Origin: an uncultured bacterium
GTDB lineage: Bacteria > Spirochaetota > Spirochaetia > Sphaerochaetales > Sphaerochaetaceae
DNA: 54,310 nt
Direction: 5' to 3'
NCBI GenBank assembly: GCA_905215015.1
Contig: CAJMOS010000005.1
Location: 1 to 54,310 of the forward strand
The translations under genes and the position numbers were made by a program. Numbering within the stretch: the first letter of the stretch is position 1; each line of letters starts with the position of its first letter. Under the pieces are notes generated by a model that was given only the letters and a program-made list of their open reading frames with translations, did not search any database and was not told the origin of the DNA. Of this stretch, positions 40,670-47,340 are shown in pieces.

Positions 40670-41062
40670 ATGTTCAAGTTTCCCGTACGTGTCTATTACA
40701 GCGATACCGACGCGGAAGGCATCGTCTACCATGCGCGTTACCTGGACTTCGCCGAGCATGCCCGCACGGAGATGCTGAGGCAGGTCGGGATCCAGCAGAG
40801 CGCCAGCCAGAAGGCCGGCACCATGCTGGTCGTTTCCTCGATCACGATTGATTTCAAGCGCCCAGGCCATCTGGACGACCTGCTGACGGTCGAGACCGAG
40901 GTGGAGAACGCCAAGGTGTTCTCTCTGGTGCTGAAGCAGACCATCAAGCGGGGGGACGAGGTGCTGGCGCTTTTGTCCGTGAAGGTAGCCAGCGTCAGTG
41001 TCGGGACGAACCACCCCGCCCCTCTCGAGCGGGGTGTCGTCGAGGCGATCAAGGCCCTTTAG
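40670..41062 (+). CDS. YbgC-type acyl-CoA thioesterase (hot-dog fold)
   Basis: A 130-residue 4-hydroxybenzoyl-CoA-thioesterase-like protein. VYYSDTDAEGIVYHARYLDF carries the catalytic Asp and the neighbouring Tyr-His of the YbgC/FadM group, and the central helix is followed by five beta strands (TMLVVSSITIDFKRPG, LTVETEVENAKVFSLVLKQ). It hydrolyses short-chain acyl-CoA or acyl-ACP in the cytoplasm. It starts 2 bases after the lysA stop and ends in a 4-base overlap with a convergent lipoprotein gene. Its place in the lysine operon is probably not pathway-related. Confidence 0.9.
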   Translation: MFKFPVRVYYSDTDAEGIVYHARYLDFAEHARTEMLRQVGIQQSASQKAGTMLVVSSITIDFKRPGHLDDLLTVETEVENAKVFSLVLKQTIKRGDEVLALLSVKVASVSVGTNHPAPLERGVVEAIKAL

Positions 41063-42078
41063 TCGACCGGATAGCTCACCGTGACGGAGACGCTTCCGAT
41101 CGAGCCAGGCTTGGTGGAGGTGATCACCACGTCATAGCGGTGGCTGCCCGGTTTCTTGTCCTTCAGGACCAGGGATGCCGTGTTCGCCCCTGCAATCGGG
41201 GTCCCCTCGTGGTACCACTGATAGGAAAGTCCTTCTGCCTGCAATCCAAGCGAGGACAGGTTGGCCGGCTCGGCGGTCAGGGTTACCTGCGGACTCTGGG
41301 CCGTCACCACTTCGGGTGTGCAGCGCACCGTCGCCTGGATTGGCAACGAGGTGTCGTTATGGATGGTCAGGCCGAAGACGTTGGACCGGTCGCCGATTTC
41401 CAGGGCTACCTCTCCGCCAGAGAGCGCCCCATCGACAATCCGGATCGCGCTGGTGGCGCCACTGACGTGGGTACCGTCGGTCAGCAGCTCGAGGGCAAGC
41501 ACGTAGCTTCCGCTGGGAAGCCCGTTTCGGGTGATGGACGCTTCTCCCTCTTGTACCGCGGGAGTGATGGCGATCATCTCCCCGTCCTGGTTCCGCAGTG
41601 TCGCGACCAGCTGGAAGTCTGCCTTGTCCACCTGGTCCTTCGCCCATGTGACACGGACCGAGAGGTTTCCGTCTCCGGTCATCCGGTCTAGCGAAAGTTC
41701 CGCGACCTTGGTCTTGCCGGTGAATACCACGTCGGCCGAACCCTCTGCGAGGGGCGTACCCTCCGCGTTGCGGGCTGTCGCTTCAAGATGCCAGGTTCCG
41801 ATGGCAAGACGGCCCAGATTGAAGGTATGGCTCTCGTTCTCCTCTTCGCCGGAAAGCGAGAGCGTAGCTCCTCCGGGACCGGTACCGGAGATGTCGTAGG
41901 TGGCGATGGCCAGCGTCTGGCCGGCAGGCAGGATGGATTTTTCCTGAAAGGCGTCACAGGTAAGGCAGAGCTTTACCTCGGCTTCGGTCAGCTCGGGTTC
42001 CGCCCGCAGCGCCTTGTCGTCACAGCCGATGAGCGCCAGAAGGGCGATCATCCCGTAGAGAATCATCAGTCGTTTCAT
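41059..42078 (-). CDS. Ig-like lipoprotein (third of its kind in the window)
   Basis: A 339-residue exported lipoprotein: MKRLMILYGMIALLALIGC gives lipid-modified Cys 19. The mature protein is all-beta, with a domain resembling the N-terminal domains of the lipoproteins at 29317-33744 and a terminal domain with LSYQWYHEGTPIAGANTASL and KPGSHRYDVVITS that parallels their WYLNGT domain. This makes it a distant paralogue. A GGAGG site precedes the ATG. It overlaps the convergent thioesterase gene by 4 bases. Function unknown; location outer surface or periplasm. Confidence 0.8.
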   Translation of the reverse strand: MKRLMILYGMIALLALIGCDDKALRAEPELTEAEVKLCLTCDAFQEKSILPAGQTLAIATYDISGTGPGGATLSLSGEEENESHTFNLGRLAIGTWHLEATARNAEGTPLAEGSADVVFTGKTKVAELSLDRMTGDGNLSVRVTWAKDQVDKADFQLVATLRNQDGEMIAITPAVQEGEASITRNGLPSGSYVLALELLTDGTHVSGATSAIRIVDGALSGGEVALEIGDRSNVFGLTIHNDTSLPIQATVRCTPEVVTAQSPQVTLTAEPANLSSLGLQAEGLSYQWYHEGTPIAGANTASLVLKDKKPGSHRYDVVITSTKPGSIGSVSVTVSYPVD

Positions 42079-42110
42079 GTGCGACCTCCTGACCTATTGA
42101 ACGGGATTCC

Positions 42111-42139
42111 TTGCCGTTCCGATGCAAACCATGTATCGT
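42111..42139 (+). promoter_or_regulatory. Promoter of the CBM9-like gene
   Basis: TTGCCG (42111-42116), a 17-base spacer and TATCGT (42134-42139). The -10 ends six bases (ggaggc) before the ATG at 42146, so the start of transcription should be at or next to the start codon. Confidence 0.5.
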
Positions 42140-42145
42140 GGAGGC

Positions 42146-42736
42146 ATGCAGGTAACGATCTATCCCAAAGGCCACGTCGGAACCTCCCACTTGTTTCTCG
42201 TGGGGGGATGGGAACCATACGAGGATGTCTCGGCAAGAGTGGAGCTCAGCTATCGGAAGAGCCACTTGCTGGTGACCTTCACCATCTGCGAGCCGGAATT
42301 GCGGCGCATGGTGACCGGTTGCAACCAGCAGGTCTGTGAGGACAGCTGTGCCGAGGTCTTTCTGAAAGTTGCGGGTAGCGACGACTATGTCAATATCGAG
42401 ACGAGCGCCAGCGGCGCCGTGCACGGGGCTGTCGGTCCCGACCGGCACCACCGCCGTTTCCTGGACGAGTCCATCCTGAAGAAGCTTCCTGTCGAGGTGA
42501 CGATAAAGGAGTGGAGCAACCGTCGGGCTGTCTGGGTCCTGAAAGAGGATCTGGATCTTGTCATGCTGGGTGTCGTTCCCGCTGGTACCGACCTGAAGGG
42601 CCTGCGCCTGGAGGGAAACTTCTATACCTGCGGAGACAAGTTGAAGAAGCCGATCTGGTTGCTCTGGAATCAGGTCGACAGCCTGAAACCCGATTTCCAC
42701 CGCCCCGACTGCTTCGGGGACCTGCTCTTTATGTGA
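42146..42736 (+). CDS. CBM9/DOMON-like carbohydrate-binding domain protein
   Basis: A 196-residue protein resembling the carbohydrate-binding family 9-like group: an Ig-like beta-sandwich with ARVELSYRKSHLLVTFTICE, the acidic VCEDSCAEVFLKV strand pair, YVNIETSASGAVHGAVGPDR and the diagnostic end LWNQVDSLKPDFHRPDCFG. It has no signal peptide and is not fused to an enzyme, so it seems to be a free cytoplasmic domain. ATG 42146 is preferred: the upstream in-frame ATGs would overlap the promoter. The last 8 bases overlap the convergent TatD-like gene. Ligand unknown. Confidence 0.75.
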   Translation: MQVTIYPKGHVGTSHLFLVGGWEPYEDVSARVELSYRKSHLLVTFTICEPELRRMVTGCNQQVCEDSCAEVFLKVAGSDDYVNIETSASGAVHGAVGPDRHHRRFLDESILKKLPVEVTIKEWSNRRAVWVLKEDLDLVMLGVVPAGTDLKGLRLEGNFYTCGDKLKKPIWLLWNQVDSLKPDFHRPDCFGDLLFM

Positions 42737-43370
42737 GCAAGGTCTTCAGCGAGGCCCTGGCATGGGCCTCGACCTGTTCCACTTGCCATCCGAGCCTGGA
42801 GGCCAGCTTCTGGTACCAGGCTTCGAGCGACTGATGGTACCTGCCGCAGGCGGGAAGGTCGCTTTCCACCGTAAAGGGAAGATCCTTGATCTCCTCCAGC
42901 CGGTTCCAGAGCTTCGTCCCTTCGACGCGGGGCCCGAGGGAAATGACCGAGCCCTTGCCGGTTATTGCCTTGGCTGTCTCGATGCTTCCGGTAAAGCCGT
43001 GCCAGAGGGTCGCCACCGTGCCGTCCAGGATTCCGGCCATCTGCCCGTCCGCCCCTACAACGTGCAACGAGACCATGCGGTGCATGTCACGGGCGATCCG
43101 GAAGAATTCCTGCAGGACCTTCACCTGTCCTTCCCGATCCGGAAAGCGCCTGTCCAGACCCACTTTGCCGATTTGCATCTCCTTCCTTTGTGCTAGGAGC
43201 GTTTCGAGACGGGGCAGATCGACCTCGGTGCAGGGTGGGAGCAGCCCGAGGGACGGAACGACATGGTCAAGCTCGGTCTGGAAAGCCTCTTCCCACTCAG
43301 CCGCGCGGCTGGTGCAGAGGATGCCTTCCGCTTGTTCCAGAACAGGAAGATGGAAATGGGCGTCCAGCAT
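42729..43370 (-). CDS. TatD-like metal-dependent hydrolase (divergent)
   Basis: A 213-residue amidohydrolase-fold protein, shorter than typical 255-residue TatD nucleases. The first metal motif is intact (MLDAHFHL), as are later His residues in MVSLHVVGADG and ATLWHGFTGS and the Asp in FTVESDLPACG. In the segment normally reading GEIGLD, the metal-bridging Glu is replaced by Lys (IGKVGLDRRF). That suggests altered metal use or lost activity. Start at 43370 puts the metal motif at the N-terminus, as in the family. The gene follows azlD by 2 bases on the same strand. Confidence 0.8.
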   Translation of the reverse strand: MLDAHFHLPVLEQAEGILCTSRAAEWEEAFQTELDHVVPSLGLLPPCTEVDLPRLETLLAQRKEMQIGKVGLDRRFPDREGQVKVLQEFFRIARDMHRMVSLHVVGADGQMAGILDGTVATLWHGFTGSIETAKAITGKGSVISLGPRVEGTKLWNRLEEIKDLPFTVESDLPACGRYHQSLEAWYQKLASRLGWQVEQVEAHARASLKTLLT

Positions 43371-43372
43371 GG

Positions 43373-43690
43373 TCACACCAACAACAGCAGGTAGCAGACG
43401 ATGATGGCGGCCGCGATGCTGAGGATTGTCGGACGCTTCGCATAGCCGATGGCAAAGGCGATAGCGATGGCGCCGATACCGGCGTACCACTGCGGACCAT
43501 AATCATGGAAGGCGCCGGGAAAGATCAATGCCCCCATGGCGGCAATCGGCAGGATCTGCATGCACTTCACCAGGAAAGGCGGCAACCGGTCCAGCCCTTT
43601 GACCCAGTAGGGAATTTCCTTTACGAGCATGGTGGCAAGGGCTCCACAGAGGAAGATGACGATGGTCGGGATCTGGTGGGACGCGCTCAT
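43373..43690 (-). CDS. azlD: AzlD-like branched-chain amino acid exporter, small subunit
   Basis: A 105-residue membrane protein with three to four hydrophobic segments, matching AzlD (IVIFLCGALATMLVKEIPYW, RLPPFLVKCMQILPIAAMGAL). With AzlC it forms a branched-chain amino acid efflux system such as BrnFE. Its ATG overlaps the azlC stop by 4 bases. The gene is followed by the TatD-like gene. Confidence 0.9.
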   Translation of the reverse strand: MSASHQIPTIVIFLCGALATMLVKEIPYWVKGLDRLPPFLVKCMQILPIAAMGALIFPGAFHDYGPQWYAGIGAIAIAFAIGYAKRPTILSIAAAIIVCYLLLLV

Positions 43691-44382
43691 CTTTCCCTCC
43701 CTCCATCGCACAGGGCGCCGACAACGGTGGCGCCCAGCATGGCGATGACGAAAGACCAGCCTGCCCCGACATGCAATCCAAGGGAGAGCGCGCTGTTGAC
43801 CAAACCGGCGAACAGGCAGATGAGGAGGATCCTGAGCCCGCCCTTGCGTACCTCGCCAGCCCACATGGCGCTGAACATGGCGTACAAGGTCACCCCGACG
43901 GCCAGCTGCCACTCCGCGGAAAGCAACGCTCCCACCATGCAGCCGACCACGGTGCCCGAGACCCATCCCGTGTATGCGGTGAGCTCAAGGCTGATCATGT
44001 ATTTCCAGCAAAGCGGCTTGCCCTTCAGGACGGAGACGCTGAACACCTCGTCCGTGGTGAAGAAGCCGACGACAAAACGCTTGAACCCATGGATGTTGTC
44101 CAGCTTTTGGGCTACCGCCGCTCCTTCGAAGGCATAGCGCAGGTTCACCAACGCTATCGAGAGCACGATCTCAAAGATTGCCGCGCCACTGGCAAGCAGG
44201 TTGACGCCGAGGAATTGGCTGGACCCGCCGTAAATCGCGAGGGAGGAAAATGTCGCTTCCCCGAGGAAAAGCCCTGCGTTCCGGCACACGAGTCCGAATG
44301 CGATCGCAGTGGGAAAGTAGCCAATGAAAATGGGCATCCCGTCCACAATTCCTTCACGCACGGTGAGGCTAGTCTGGTTCAT
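43687..44382 (-). CDS. azlC: AzlC-family branched-chain amino acid exporter, large subunit
   Basis: A 231-residue inner-membrane protein with about seven hydrophobic segments. REGIVDGMPIFIGYFPTAIAFGL matches the AzlC start (quoted here in part: PIFIGYFPTAIAFGL), and AIYGGSSQFLGVNLL and GFFTTDEVFSVSV are family signatures. The ATG at 44382 has no good ribosome-binding site; a TATCAT on the minus strand lies 10 bases upstream, so the leader is at most very short. Divergent from the unknown gene at 44460. Confidence 0.92.
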   Translation of the reverse strand: MNQTSLTVREGIVDGMPIFIGYFPTAIAFGLVCRNAGLFLGEATFSSLAIYGGSSQFLGVNLLASGAAIFEIVLSIALVNLRYAFEGAAVAQKLDNIHGFKRFVVGFFTTDEVFSVSVLKGKPLCWKYMISLELTAYTGWVSGTVVGCMVGALLSAEWQLAVGVTLYAMFSAMWAGEVRKGGLRILLICLFAGLVNSALSLGLHVGAGWSFVIAMLGATVVGALCDGGRER

Positions 44383-44459
44383 GGTGGTGTCAATGATATC
44401 GAGTTCGTACTTTCTTGCTCAAGTGCCCCTGTGCTATGATACAGGCTCAGGAGCATTGC

Positions 44460-45233
44460 ATGGGTTTGTTTCTTGCCAATACTGGCCTTGAGTGCCTGAG
44501 AGAGGGTGACCATCTGGACGAACAGCTGGTTGGAGAGCTGAAAGCGCTGGGCAAAGAGGAGAAGGTGGGGACTGACGGTTCCGCATATCTGACCTATACC
44601 TTTCCCAGCGGGCTCGAGCTGGTATTCCGCATGGGCGGCGATGTCGTTGTCGACGGTGACATGTTTTATGAAGGACACAGCTTGTGGCAGGCGAAGCCGG
44701 CCGTCACCATCCCGACGCGGGGATACCTTTCCCTTGATCTGGTGTTGGTGGACCTGGCGGGCAGAAACGGGTTCGCCGCGAGCATCCTGAAGCCGGCCAC
44801 CATTCCGCCGTTTACCAACGAGCAACAACTCGACCTTTCGGTCGGCGCCTTTCCCATCGGGCTGGACGTGTTCGACGACCGGAAAAGCTACGAGGCGGTC
44901 ACGGACGAGAAGGTCCGCCTGCAGGATGGGCAGGTGATCCCTTACAACTACCTGATGAGCAGGCAAGAGGGGCTGAAGGCGAAGGAACAGGAGTTTTTCA
45001 ACCACAAGATCCAGTTCAACCTGTTTGCAGGGGAAGTGGTGGCGTTGGAGCAGAAGGACAACCAGTGGCATGCCTCCTCCTTCCAGGTAGCGACGGTTCG
45101 CACCGTTCTCGGCAACCTCGACGTGGTCTTCGGAGCGGGACAGGTCAAGCGGCCTCTCCATGAGGGGTGTTACCTGTTCGGTGAAGCTCTGATCAGCGCC
45201 AAGGTGCTCGCAATCGACGGCAAAGCGCTCTGA
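44460..45233 (+). CDS. Hypothetical soluble protein
   Basis: A 257-residue protein I do not recognise. It lacks a signal peptide or membrane segment and looks like a mixed alpha/beta protein with two similar beta-rich halves: SAYLTYTFPSGLELVFRMGG, SLDLVLVDLAGRNGFAAS, then IQFNLFAGEVVALEQKD and LGNLDVVFGAGQVKRPL. ATG 44460 is chosen behind caggag. A TATGAT about 20 bases upstream is a plausible -10. It sits between divergent azlC and a TetR regulator. Confidence 0.75.
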   Translation: MGLFLANTGLECLREGDHLDEQLVGELKALGKEEKVGTDGSAYLTYTFPSGLELVFRMGGDVVVDGDMFYEGHSLWQAKPAVTIPTRGYLSLDLVLVDLAGRNGFAASILKPATIPPFTNEQQLDLSVGAFPIGLDVFDDRKSYEAVTDEKVRLQDGQVIPYNYLMSRQEGLKAKEQEFFNHKIQFNLFAGEVVALEQKDNQWHASSFQVATVRTVLGNLDVVFGAGQVKRPLHEGCYLFGEALISAKVLAIDGKAL

Positions 45234-45243
45234 TTTTCTGGAG

Positions 45244-45264
45244 AGTGTCCTGTTTTTGGACACT
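45244..45264. promoter_or_regulatory. Inverted repeat before the TetR gene
   Basis: AGTGTCC and GGACACT, perfect 7-base arms with a T-rich 7-base loop, followed by TTTCTTG. It is 10 bases after the preceding gene's stop and 3 bases before the TetR gene's -35. It could be that gene's terminator, the TetR operator, or both. Confidence 0.55.
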
Positions 45265-45267
45265 TTC

Positions 45268-45297
45268 TTGACAATCTGCCCTCTCCCTGCCCATTAT
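45268..45297 (+). promoter_or_regulatory. Promoter of the TetR gene
   Basis: TTGACA (45268-45273), an 18-base spacer and CATTAT (45292-45297), ending six bases (ggagac) before the ATG at 45304. Confidence 0.6.
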
Positions 45298-45303
45298 GGA
45301 GAC

Positions 45304-45849
45304 ATGTCCAACTCCACGATAACAAAGAGGGCTCTGGCGAGCTCGCTCAAGGAATGCATGGCGGAAAAGCCCCTGGAGAAAATCTCGATTGGCGAGATTT
45401 GCGCGAAGTGCGACTTGAACAGGAAAAGTTTTTACTATCATTTCCGCGACAAGTTCGAATTGGTCAACTGGATTTACGATACCGAGATCAACGACAAGGT
45501 CAACGGGTGTCTGAAGACGATGTCCACCAAGGACATCGCGATGATGATCTGCCAGTATCTTTTCGAGAACCGCACCTTTTACCTGAATGCGTTGGAGGTG
45601 TCCGGCCCTCATTCCTTCCATGACTATTTCTGCCGGCAAATCCAGCCGATTGTCGACAAGACGCTGCATGTCTCCAGCGACGACTCCTTGGACCTGGAGG
45701 AACTCAGCGACGTGATCGGGGACTTTTGCCTTTCGGCGGTCAGGCGATGGATCGGGCATCCCAATCCTGCGACCCCCGAGAAGTTCCTGGAAAACCTGAC
45801 CAACGTCAGCGTCACCCTCTGCGGACGCATGCTTTCCGTATTCCTCTGA
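45304..45849 (+). CDS. TetR/AcrR-family regulator, DhaS-like
   Basis: A 181-residue regulator. The N-terminal HTH reads ITKRALASSLKECMAEKPLE, then KISIGEICAKCDLNRKSFYYHFRDKFELV (quoted by its key part: CDLNRKSFYYHFRDK). The C-terminal half matches the TetR_C_7/DhaS type (ALEVSGPHSFHDYFCRQIQP, FCLSAVRRWI). Homologues include the dihydroxyacetone-kinase activator DhaS, but no dha gene is nearby. ATG 45304 has the -10 six bases upstream. It is the last clearly chromosomal gene before the phage-like region. Confidence 0.9.
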   Translation: MSNSTITKRALASSLKECMAEKPLEKISIGEICAKCDLNRKSFYYHFRDKFELVNWIYDTEINDKVNGCLKTMSTKDIAMMICQYLFENRTFYLNALEVSGPHSFHDYFCRQIQPIVDKTLHVSSDDSLDLEELSDVIGDFCLSAVRRWIGHPNPATPEKFLENLTNVSVTLCGRMLSVFL

Positions 45850-46014
45850 CAGCCAAGCGCGCAAGAAGAGGGTGGTGGCAAACAACCATTTGGCTTGTGC
45901 ATTCATGATTTAGAGGATTCCCGCGCACATGACCTTGGCGATTTGCCTTCGGGGACGATCGTCGCCACAAGGGAAGCCAAGGTATCCATGCAGCACAAGC
46001 ACGATAGGACGACG
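45850..46014. other. Intergenic boundary region
   Basis: Between the TetR gene and the first foreign-looking gene. Only short unconvincing reading frames are present. No tRNA, integrase or clear direct repeat was recognised that would mark an attachment site. Confidence 0.3.
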
Positions 46015-46212
46015 TCAATCTTTTGGCTTGTTCTTCGCCCCTTTGGGACGTCCGGGGCCTTTCGATGCCGCGAGTTTCTCGAAAGTCTGCTGGTCGATCA
46101 GGTATACTCCAGCCGTCTTTTGCACGCCGAGCTTCACGAGCGCTTGAGTTACGCTGTTCCTTGCCCTTCCAAGCTTTTCGGAAACTTCCTTGACTGTATA
46201 AAAATCCTTCAT
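46015..46212 (-). CDS. Small HTH protein with Gly-Arg-Pro basic tail (copy 1)
   Basis: A 65-residue protein. YTVKEVSEKLGRARNSVTQA is an excisionase/MerR-like helix-turn-helix start, VYLIDQQTFEKL a short wing, and the tail GRPKGAKNKPKD is AT-hook-like and basic. The start at 46212 is behind AAGGATGTGAAG. It is 2 bases downstream of a micro membrane protein gene and is paralogous to the gene at 47000-47185, which has the same layout. A DNA-binding regulator of the phage-like region is the simplest reading. Confidence 0.7.
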   Translation of the reverse strand: MKDFYTVKEVSEKLGRARNSVTQALVKLGVQKTAGVYLIDQQTFEKLAASKGPGRPKGAKNKPKD

Positions 46213-46214
46213 CT

Positions 46215-46298
46215 TCACATCCTTATCACGACAATAAGGATTGCGATGGACAAAATCGTGTTGATTACGGTGAGTATCAGTTTCAGATTGTCTTTCAT
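46215..46298 (-). CDS. Micro membrane protein, 27 residues (copy 1)
   Basis: MKDNLKLILTVINTILSIAI continues with seven residues, giving one membrane helix with a charged N-terminus. A very strong GGAAGGAGG site precedes the ATG, which supports translation despite the tiny size. It ends 2 bases before the HTH gene's start on the same strand. A similar small protein precedes the second HTH gene at 47176-47271; both begin MKD. Toxin, holin-like or signal-coupling roles are possible; none is shown. Confidence 0.55.
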   Translation of the reverse strand: MKDNLKLILTVINTILSIAILIVVIRM

Positions 46299-46352
46299 CG
46301 ATTGTTTCCTCCTTCCAGAGTATGGAGCAAAAGGGAAGGGAAGAAAAGAGAG

Positions 46353-46371
46353 GATACGATTTCTTCGTATC
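46353..46371. promoter_or_regulatory. Inverted repeat upstream of cassette 1
   Basis: GATACGA-tttct-TCGTATC, perfect 7-base arms, 55 bases before the micro-protein ATG. It is a candidate operator for the HTH protein of the cassette. A C7A9 homopolymer tract (46409-46424) lies further upstream. Confidence 0.5.
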
Positions 46372-46425
46372 GTCATGAAAGGCGATTTGGGTTGGTACTG
46401 ACGCATTACCCCCCCAAAAAAAAAG

Positions 46426-46899
46426 AGTGGAGATCGTGAGGAACACGGCTCCACTTTTGCGCATGGACCGAAATCCACACTCGCGGAATGGGAAGAAATC
46501 CCGACCGCTATAGTAGAAGATATCATCAAAAAATATTTTGTCAATAATCCGGATGACCAGAGACCGGTCCCGTATGATGCCTATAGGGATGCTGGGATTG
46601 GTTCCGGTTCTGTCAAGCCCGACGTGCGTGCCCAGGGGCCTATCACGGTTCCGCCTACCTCCTCGGCATGTGCAAGACCGACAAGGTGGACAGCGGGGAA
46701 GGGTGATCCCAATCCTTTGGCTGGGGCCTGCATTTCACCCAGGTGAAGCATATCGGCGTCGAACACGCCCAGAGGCAGGAAATCTGAAGTTCAAGAATAG
46801 CGGGAGGGGCGCCTGGCTTTTGGATATCTTCTCCGTGATGAGGACACGGTGGACCGCATCTCAGGAACGTCCGGACTTGGTACCGCACAAGACCAATGA
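46426..46899 (+). pseudogene. Frame-disrupted coding remnant
   Basis: Protein-like sequence is spread over three plus-strand frames. Frame A from 46426 includes STLAEWEEIPTAIVEDIIKK and VNNPDDQRPVPYDAYRDAG. A -1 shift near 46638 leads to AYHGSAYLLGMCKTDKVDSG, then a TGA at 46704 and, in the same frame, FGWGLHFTQVKHIGVEHAQR to 46787. A further shift gives GRLAFGYLLRDEDTVDRISG, which ends at 46899. No start codon is found; the upstream edge is the C7A9 tract at 46409-46424. The pattern suggests a decayed gene, perhaps phage-derived. Family not recognised. The remaining stretch to 46999 holds only a weak stem-loop near 46900. Confidence 0.35.
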
Positions 46900-46999
46900 G
46901 GATGTCCGACGGTAACATCGGACCTGTTTTGTCTTGATTTGGGGCGCTGGGGCAGGAACGGTTGACTGCAATGCCGTGGAACGCGCCCCTGCATTTCAC

Positions 47000-47185
47000 T
47001 CATTCCGCCTTTTCTTTCGTTGGCCTGCCTCTTTTCCCTCTTCGTGCCTTACTCTCATCAAAGAGGTCTTCATCGATGACATACTGTGACCCGAACTTCT
47101 GGGCGTGCATGCGTTCCAGCATCTGGCATAGCGACATGTTGACGCCCAATTCCTTAGCCGCCTGAGCGGTCGTCCTTACCGCCAT
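47000..47185 (-). CDS. Small HTH protein with Gly-Arg-Pro basic tail (copy 2)
   Basis: A 61-residue paralogue of the protein at 46015-46212. It has a helix-turn-helix (TTAQAAKELGVNMSLCQMLE), the same short wing with a Tyr-Val-Ile-Asp (SQYVIDEDLFDESK against VYLIDQQTF) and a basic end RGKRGRPTKEKAE. The start at 47185 overlaps the end of a micro membrane protein gene by 10 bases. Like copy 1 it runs against the direction of the tail genes. Confidence 0.68.
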   Translation of the reverse strand: MAVRTTAQAAKELGVNMSLCQMLERMHAQKFGSQYVIDEDLFDESKARRGKRGRPTKEKAE

Positions 47186-47271
47186 ACCAGCCTCACGATG
47201 AGCTCTGCCAGCAGGATTCCAAGGAAGCATCCGGCGAAGCTGATCGGAAAATCGAGGCATTTGTCTTTCAT
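47176..47271 (-). CDS. Micro membrane protein, 31 residues (copy 2)
   Basis: A single hydrophobic helix with ends MKDKCLDF and VRLVWR (ISFAGCFLGILLAELIVRL in between). GAGG precedes the ATG by seven bases. Its stop overlaps the start of HTH copy 2, so the two are translationally coupled. It shares the MKD start, size, orientation and position relative to an HTH gene with the protein at 46215-46298. Confidence 0.5.
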   Translation of the reverse strand: MKDKCLDFPISFAGCFLGILLAELIVRLVWR

Positions 47272-47306
47272 CGCTATACCTCTCAATTCTTGTGGGGTAT
47301 ATTCAT

Positions 47307-47334
47307 GGGTGTCGGAGGTAGGACTCCGGCACCC
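47307..47334. other. Stem-loop between micro-protein genes
   Basis: GGGTGTCGGAG (47307-47317) and CTCCGGCACCC (47324-47334) pair over 11 positions with one T-G pair and a 6-base loop. There is no U-tract. It lies 35 bases upstream of micro-protein copy 2 and could be a regulatory hairpin or terminator for the frame before it. Confidence 0.4.
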
Positions 47335-47340
47335 GGACGA

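Noticed and set aside
45244..45264. Inverted repeat as a certain TetR operator
   Set aside because: Its T-rich loop and following TTTCTT fit a terminator of the upstream gene equally well, so it is listed only as an ambiguous site.
46638..46787. TGA at 46704-46706 read through as a selenocysteine or programmed stop
   Set aside because: Neighbouring frame shifts and lack of a start codon point to a broken gene; no downstream hairpin adjacent to the TGA was evident.
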